From Bacteroidales bacterium UBA5072 (GTDB lineage: Bacteria; Bacteroidota; Bacteroidia; Bacteroidales; UBA10428): a stretch of 64,000 bases of DNA. Made by a program: the position numbers and the translations under genes. Location: assembly GCA_002415855.1 (NCBI GenBank), contig DIAS01000011.1, positions 73,373 through 137,372 on the forward strand, written 5' to 3'. The notes below the pieces were generated by a model. It was not told the origin of the DNA and made no database searches. It saw only the letters and a program-made list of their open reading frames with translations. Below are positions 60,778 to 64,000 of this stretch, one piece after another. Each line of letters begins with the position of its first letter. Position 1 is the first letter of the stretch.

Positions 60778-61709
60778 TCGTGTGAACCGATCTCATGAAG
60801 CATGCGGAGCGAATGTTCAATAGTCTTCAGTATCTCATCGGCATACTCACCGACGGCCTTAGGACTTCCCGGCAAAGCATAGACCAGCGTTTTGCCGATA
60901 ATGCCGGCTACACTGCGGCTCACCAGTGCATTGGGGAATTGCATGCCATATTTGACCCGTATCATTTCCATAATTCCCGGAATTTCCTTATTGAGCATCG
61001 GCCGGATAACATCTGGTGTTATATCCCTGGGACCAATCCCTGTTCCGCCGGTGGTAAACACTATATCCGACTGCTCAAGGGTATAACTTTCCAGCAGGAG
61101 CTTCAATGAAGCAGGTTCGTCAGGAATAACAGCGTATTGGATCGCGGTGACCCTGCCAGTCTTTGAAAAATACTCCTCTGTCAGTTGTCCGAGCAAGGGA
61201 CCGCTTTTGTCTTCATATTCCCCGCTACTGACCCTGTCGCTCAGGGTTATAATCCTCACCTGAAGCACCTTGGGCCTGTATTCAAGCACATCATTGGTCT
61301 TCAGCCGTCCTCCCCGGACAACCCTGCAAAAAATTCCTTCCCTGGGCATCACACAATTGCCGGTTTCCTTGAAAACAGCACATTTTTCTCCATGGCACTT
61401 TTTGCCTATCTGAGTGACCTCCAGCTCAATTTCATCCGAGATCAGCCGGTCGAGCGGATGCATCTTATATAGCGGGAAACCTTGTGTGGTAATGTTCTCG
61501 GCAAATTCCCCGGGATGCAATTTCCTGCCAGTTGCCTGCTGCATCTTCTCAATGCTCTCTGTACCCAGCAGGCTCACCTGCCGGTGCCATTTCCCGGCGT
61601 GGGCATCCCCTTCGATCCCCATCTGGCCAAGTTTGATGCTATTAACCGGTCTTTTGATCGTTCCCTTCTTGTCAGATATATTCACTGATATTACGCTCAA
61701 CCGTTCCAT
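60774..61709 (-). CDS. MOSC domain - MogA/MoaB fusion protein
   Basis: A 311-residue two-domain protein. Residues 1-145 are a MOSC domain (GDAHAGKWHRQVSLLG, FAENITTQGF, conserved Cys in KKCHGEKC), related to Moco sulfurase C-termini. Residues about 150-311 are a MogA/MoaB molybdopterin-binding domain (TLSDRVSSGEYEDKSG, the TTGGTGIGPRD loop, and PGSPKAV). The second half would adenylylate molybdopterin before metal insertion by MoeA; the first may handle sulfur or metal. It lies 1 bp after moaC. Confidence 0.9.
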   Translation of the reverse strand: MERLSVISVNISDKKGTIKRPVNSIKLGQMGIEGDAHAGKWHRQVSLLGTESIEKMQQATGRKLHPGEFAENITTQGFPLYKMHPLDRLISDEIELEVTQIGKKCHGEKCAVFKETGNCVMPREGIFCRVVRGGRLKTNDVLEYRPKVLQVRIITLSDRVSSGEYEDKSGPLLGQLTEEYFSKTGRVTAIQYAVIPDEPASLKLLLESYTLEQSDIVFTTGGTGIGPRDITPDVIRPMLNKEIPGIMEMIRVKYGMQFPNALVSRSVAGIIGKTLVYALPGSPKAVGEYADEILKTIEHSLRMLHEIGSHE

Positions 61710-61710
61710 A

Positions 61711-62169
61711 TTATAACTGTATACTGGTTTTAACCTTACCGGTCAGCCTGACCTGTCCGATCTCCATTTGTTTATCCGCTGCCTTGCACATGTCGTAAAC
61801 TGTTAACAAAGCAACACTTACAGCAGTAAGTGCTTCCATTTCAACACCGGTTTTGCCCGTGCAATGCACTTCGCTGATCACTGAAATTCCCTTGTGATCA
61901 ATCTTAGCCGAGACCATTACTTTTTCAAGCACAATGTTATGACTTAAGGGAATTAACTCCGCTGTCCTTTTGGCAGCCTGAACACCTGCGATCTCAGCTA
62001 CGGTGAGCACATCTCCCTTTTTCAGAGAGTTTTGCCTGATCAGTTCAAGCGTTTCCTCCGACAAACTGATAATTCCTGATGCCGTTGCCATACGGTGCTG
62101 AACTTCCTTCTGACCGACATCCACCATTCGGGCACGTCCTTCGCTATCGGTATGTGTCAGCTTTTTCAT
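61711..62169 (-). CDS. moaC: Cyclic pyranopterin monophosphate synthase MoaC
   Basis: MoaC completes the first stage of molybdopterin synthesis by converting the MoaA product to cyclic pyranopterin monophosphate. The 152-residue protein has the usual MVDVGQKEVQHRMATASG (16-33), the substrate-binding TAELIPLSHNI, and the C-terminal MCKAADKQMEIGQVRL. It is 18 bp downstream of moaA. Confidence 0.95.
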   Translation of the reverse strand: MKKLTHTDSEGRARMVDVGQKEVQHRMATASGIISLSEETLELIRQNSLKKGDVLTVAEIAGVQAAKRTAELIPLSHNIVLEKVMVSAKIDHKGISVISEVHCTGKTGVEMEALTAVSVALLTVYDMCKAADKQMEIGQVRLTGKVKTSIQL

Positions 62170-62187
62170 GTGCTTTATTTTATTTCT

Positions 62188-62988
62188 TTATCCGCCGATA
62201 TTATAAAATCTGCCTGTTGAATTGATGCACCCTTCACTGGGTTTGGCATGCAAGGCGCTGATCAGGGCATTCTCTGCCCCCATTTGCCTTACATCGAACT
62301 CCTGGTCATCAAAAAGGCATGGCTTCACCATTCCATTGGCCGTTAATCTGAGCCGGTTACAAATTGAGCAGTTGCCGCCCGTGCCTCCTTCGACAACGGA
62401 AAACGCGCCGGATTCCAGGTTCATCTGGCGAATGAACCGAACCTGAAACCCTTCTCTTACGGCATATTCCTTTACCATCCCTGCATCCTGCTCATCAGAG
62501 GACCTGAAAACCACGCAGTTGATTTTCACTGGTTCCAGTCCGGCAACACGTGCAGCCTGGATTCCTTCAAGGACTCGTGTGATATCACCGCCTCTGGTTA
62601 TCATGCTGTACTTTTCCGGATCAAGGGTATCCAGACTGATGTTCACCCGATTTAATCCGGCCGCCCGGAGCGATCTTGCATTCTCCTTCAGTAAATATCC
62701 GTTGGTGGTCAAAGCCAGGTCGAGAATACCCGGAACTTTTGCGATCATTGCGACAAGCCCGGCAAGGTCTTTTCTCACCAGGGGCTCTCCGCCGGTAAGC
62801 CTGATCTTATTGATCCCAAGACGCACGGCCGCTTTCACCACATCAGTAATTTCCTCAAAAGTAAGCATGTCCTCATGACGCATCAGGTGGATGCCCTCCT
62901 CCGGCATGCAATACCGGCAACGCAGGTTGCAACGGTCAGTCACTGAGATTCTCAGGTAGTTGATATGCCTGTTAAAGCGGTCGTACAT
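62188..62988 (-). CDS. moaA: GTP 3',8-cyclase MoaA (short form)
   Basis: MoaA is the radical-SAM enzyme that rearranges GTP in the first step of molybdopterin synthesis. The 266-residue protein has the radical-SAM cluster CNLRCRYC (Cys20, Cys24, Cys27), the second cluster at Cys207, Cys210 and Cys224, and the conserved C-terminal Gly-Gly. The family usually has about 325 residues; the region between RFI (174) and the second cluster is only about 30 residues, roughly half the usual length. The frame begins at 63021, but the ATG at 62988 starts YDRFNRHINYLR, as in the family. Confidence 0.92.
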   Translation of the reverse strand: MYDRFNRHINYLRISVTDRCNLRCRYCMPEEGIHLMRHEDMLTFEEITDVVKAAVRLGINKIRLTGGEPLVRKDLAGLVAMIAKVPGILDLALTTNGYLLKENARSLRAAGLNRVNISLDTLDPEKYSMITRGGDITRVLEGIQAARVAGLEPVKINCVVFRSSDEQDAGMVKEYAVREGFQVRFIRQMNLESGAFSVVEGGTGGNCSICNRLRLTANGMVKPCLFDDQEFDVRQMGAENALISALHAKPSEGCINSTGRFYNIGG

Positions 62989-64000
62989 GCACCATTTCTC
63001 CCGCTTTAATTTCACCGACACCCGCCGGTATCTCCATGATGCCCATGGCTACGGTATAGGCATGGATGTGTGCCGAACCATGGTATTCCAAGGGTATAAC
63101 CGTACCCTTTTCCGTAAACGCAACCGGAACAAAGAGAAGTGTGTCCTTCTTTTTCCGGCTATAGGCTTTTTCAAGGGGCAATAGTAGTATCAGGGGCCTG
63201 CCTGTGCATCCCATCAGGCGATTGATCATTGGTTTCACCAATACTTCAAACTGAACAAACGAGGAAACCGGATTTCCCGGCAGACCTGCGACATAGCAGC
63301 TGCCCTTTTTACCAAACAACAAGCGTTTCCCGGGTCTGACGTGCATACCGTGAAAAAGGATATCCACATGAAGTTTGCCGAGCACTTCAGGAACATAATC
63401 GTAATCCCCGACTGACACGCCTCCCGAGATCAAAATCACCTCATATTTTACCAGTGCTTCAGCCATCAGTTTGAATAATTCAGCGCCATCATCCCTTACA
63501 ATACCCAGGTAATCAGCCGAAAGTCCCATTTGTGAAACCTGTGCTGACAACTGGTATCCGTTGCTGTCCCTGATTTTCCCTGCTTCCGGCACCCGGCCTG
63601 GATCTGTCAGCTCATTTCCGGTGGAAATTACGCAAATTGCAGGCTTCCGGTATACCAATGGTGCCGTACATCCCACGGAAGCGAGCATGGCCAGGTGTGC
63701 AGCCAGCAACCGTGTGCCCCTTGTAAGTACAATATCTCCGGTTCTGACATCCTCACCCTGATGACAAATATTGGCATTTGCACTGGCCTTTATCCGACGA
63801 ACCTTCCCGGATGGGGTTATTTCAGCATGCTCCTTCATAAGAATAAAATCAGCACCTTCGGGAATCATGGCGCCGGTCATGATCCGGGCGCATTGGCGCG
63901 GCCCGATTATTCCCATCGGCTTCTTCCCCGCAGGGATTTCCTCTGTAATATCGAGTTCATCAGCCAGATCGGCTTTCCTGCAGGCAAATCCGTCCATGGC
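62972..64000 (-). CDS. moeA: Molybdopterin molybdenumtransferase MoeA (5' end outside the window)
   Basis: MoeA inserts molybdate into adenylylated molybdopterin. At least 342 residues are visible, beginning with AMDGFA at the window edge, so about 60 N-terminal residues are missing. Motifs include IMTGAMIPEGAD, the molybdopterin-binding SGGVSVGDYDYV and GLPGNPVSS. The final residues overlap the moaA start by 17 bp. Genes moaD, moaE and moeB may lie upstream, outside the window. Confidence 0.95.
   Translation of the reverse strand, partial: AMDGFACRKADLADELDITEEIPAGKKPMGIIGPRQCARIMTGAMIPEGADFILMKEHAEITPSGKVRRIKASANANICHQGEDVRTGDIVLTRGTRLLAAHLAMLASVGCTAPLVYRKPAICVISTGNELTDPGRVPEAGKIRDSNGYQLSAQVSQMGLSADYLGIVRDDGAELFKLMAEALVKYEVILISGGVSVGDYDYVPEVLGKLHVDILFHGMHVRPGKRLLFGKKGSCYVAGLPGNPVSSFVQFEVLVKPMINRLMGCTGRPLILLLPLEKAYSRKKKDTLLFVPVAFTEKGTVIPLEYHGSAHIHAYTVAMGIMEIPAGVGEIKAGEMVHVRPL

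Overview
The window looks like ordinary chromosome from a member of the Bacteroidota, probably order Bacteroidales or a close relative. The evidence is a PorQ homologue (type IX secretion) in the order porQ-cmk-ispH, several Bacteroidota-typical families (DUF3078, DUF4251, DUF4861, DUF3795), promoter-like TTG/TTTG...TAnnTTTG sequences instead of sigma70 boxes, and start codons without obvious Shine-Dalgarno sequences. A KduI/KduD/GH105 set and a histidine-utilisation set suggest an organotroph that degrades unsaturated uronic-acid oligosaccharides and amino acids. I saw no rRNA, tRNA, CRISPR array, complete insertion sequence, prophage or recognisable defence island.

Layout. 1-9.2 kb: a Tat-exported sugar isomerase-like protein, lipB, a lipid kinase, porQ-cmk-ispH, pfkA, priA and a phosphodiesterase. 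9.2-15.1 kb: a von Willebrand A lipoprotein, the tldD-tldE pair, and membrane or secreted proteins of unknown role. 15.1-20.1 kb (minus): GH105 - kduI - kduD - DUF4861 - DUF2490, a small uronate-catabolism operon. 20.2-25.9 kb (minus): an assortment of exported and small enzymes (aldo/keto reductase, VOC protein, DUF3795, lipocalin-like lipoprotein, PHP hydrolase, membrane methyltransferase, GNAT). 26-28.6 kb: a multi-PAS/GAF histidine kinase. 28.6-34.9 kb: hutH-hutU-hutI on the minus strand facing ftcD, which together convert histidine to glutamate and a one-carbon folate unit. 35-41.2 kb: a cyclic-2,3-diphosphoglycerate-synthase-like GTPase, DUF3267 peptidase, nitroreductase, TraB/GumN protein, acyltransferase and unknowns. 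41.2-47.7 kb: lplA, two M20 peptidases, an esterase, a decayed secreted-protein gene, and mutL. 47.9-57.4 kb: DUF4251, nikR, a sugar nucleotidyltransferase, a GAF/HAMP sensor, a MalY-type aminotransferase, rsmA, DUF3078, mscL, small Cys-rich proteins, ssb and a HIT protein. 57.4-64 kb (minus): yidD-queD, a CPA2 antiporter, and a molybdenum-cofactor operon moeA-moaA-moaC-(MOSC/MogA)-mobA whose first gene runs off the window.

The genes are closely packed. Several operons have ATGA stop/start overlaps, and many convergent pairs abut or overlap by a few bases. Two kinds of intergenic sequence recur: 7-8 bp tandem repeats at the 3' ends of genes, often containing the stop codon, and short palindromic REP/MITE-like elements. 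The observations I find most worth checking are these repeats, the 116-bp folded element at 22.2 kb, the three-piece pseudogene at 45.7 kb, an unusually short MoaA, a MutL without the endonuclease metal motifs, and a Tat-signalled TldD paired with a leaderless TldE. I did not find a convincing wholly new multi-gene system.
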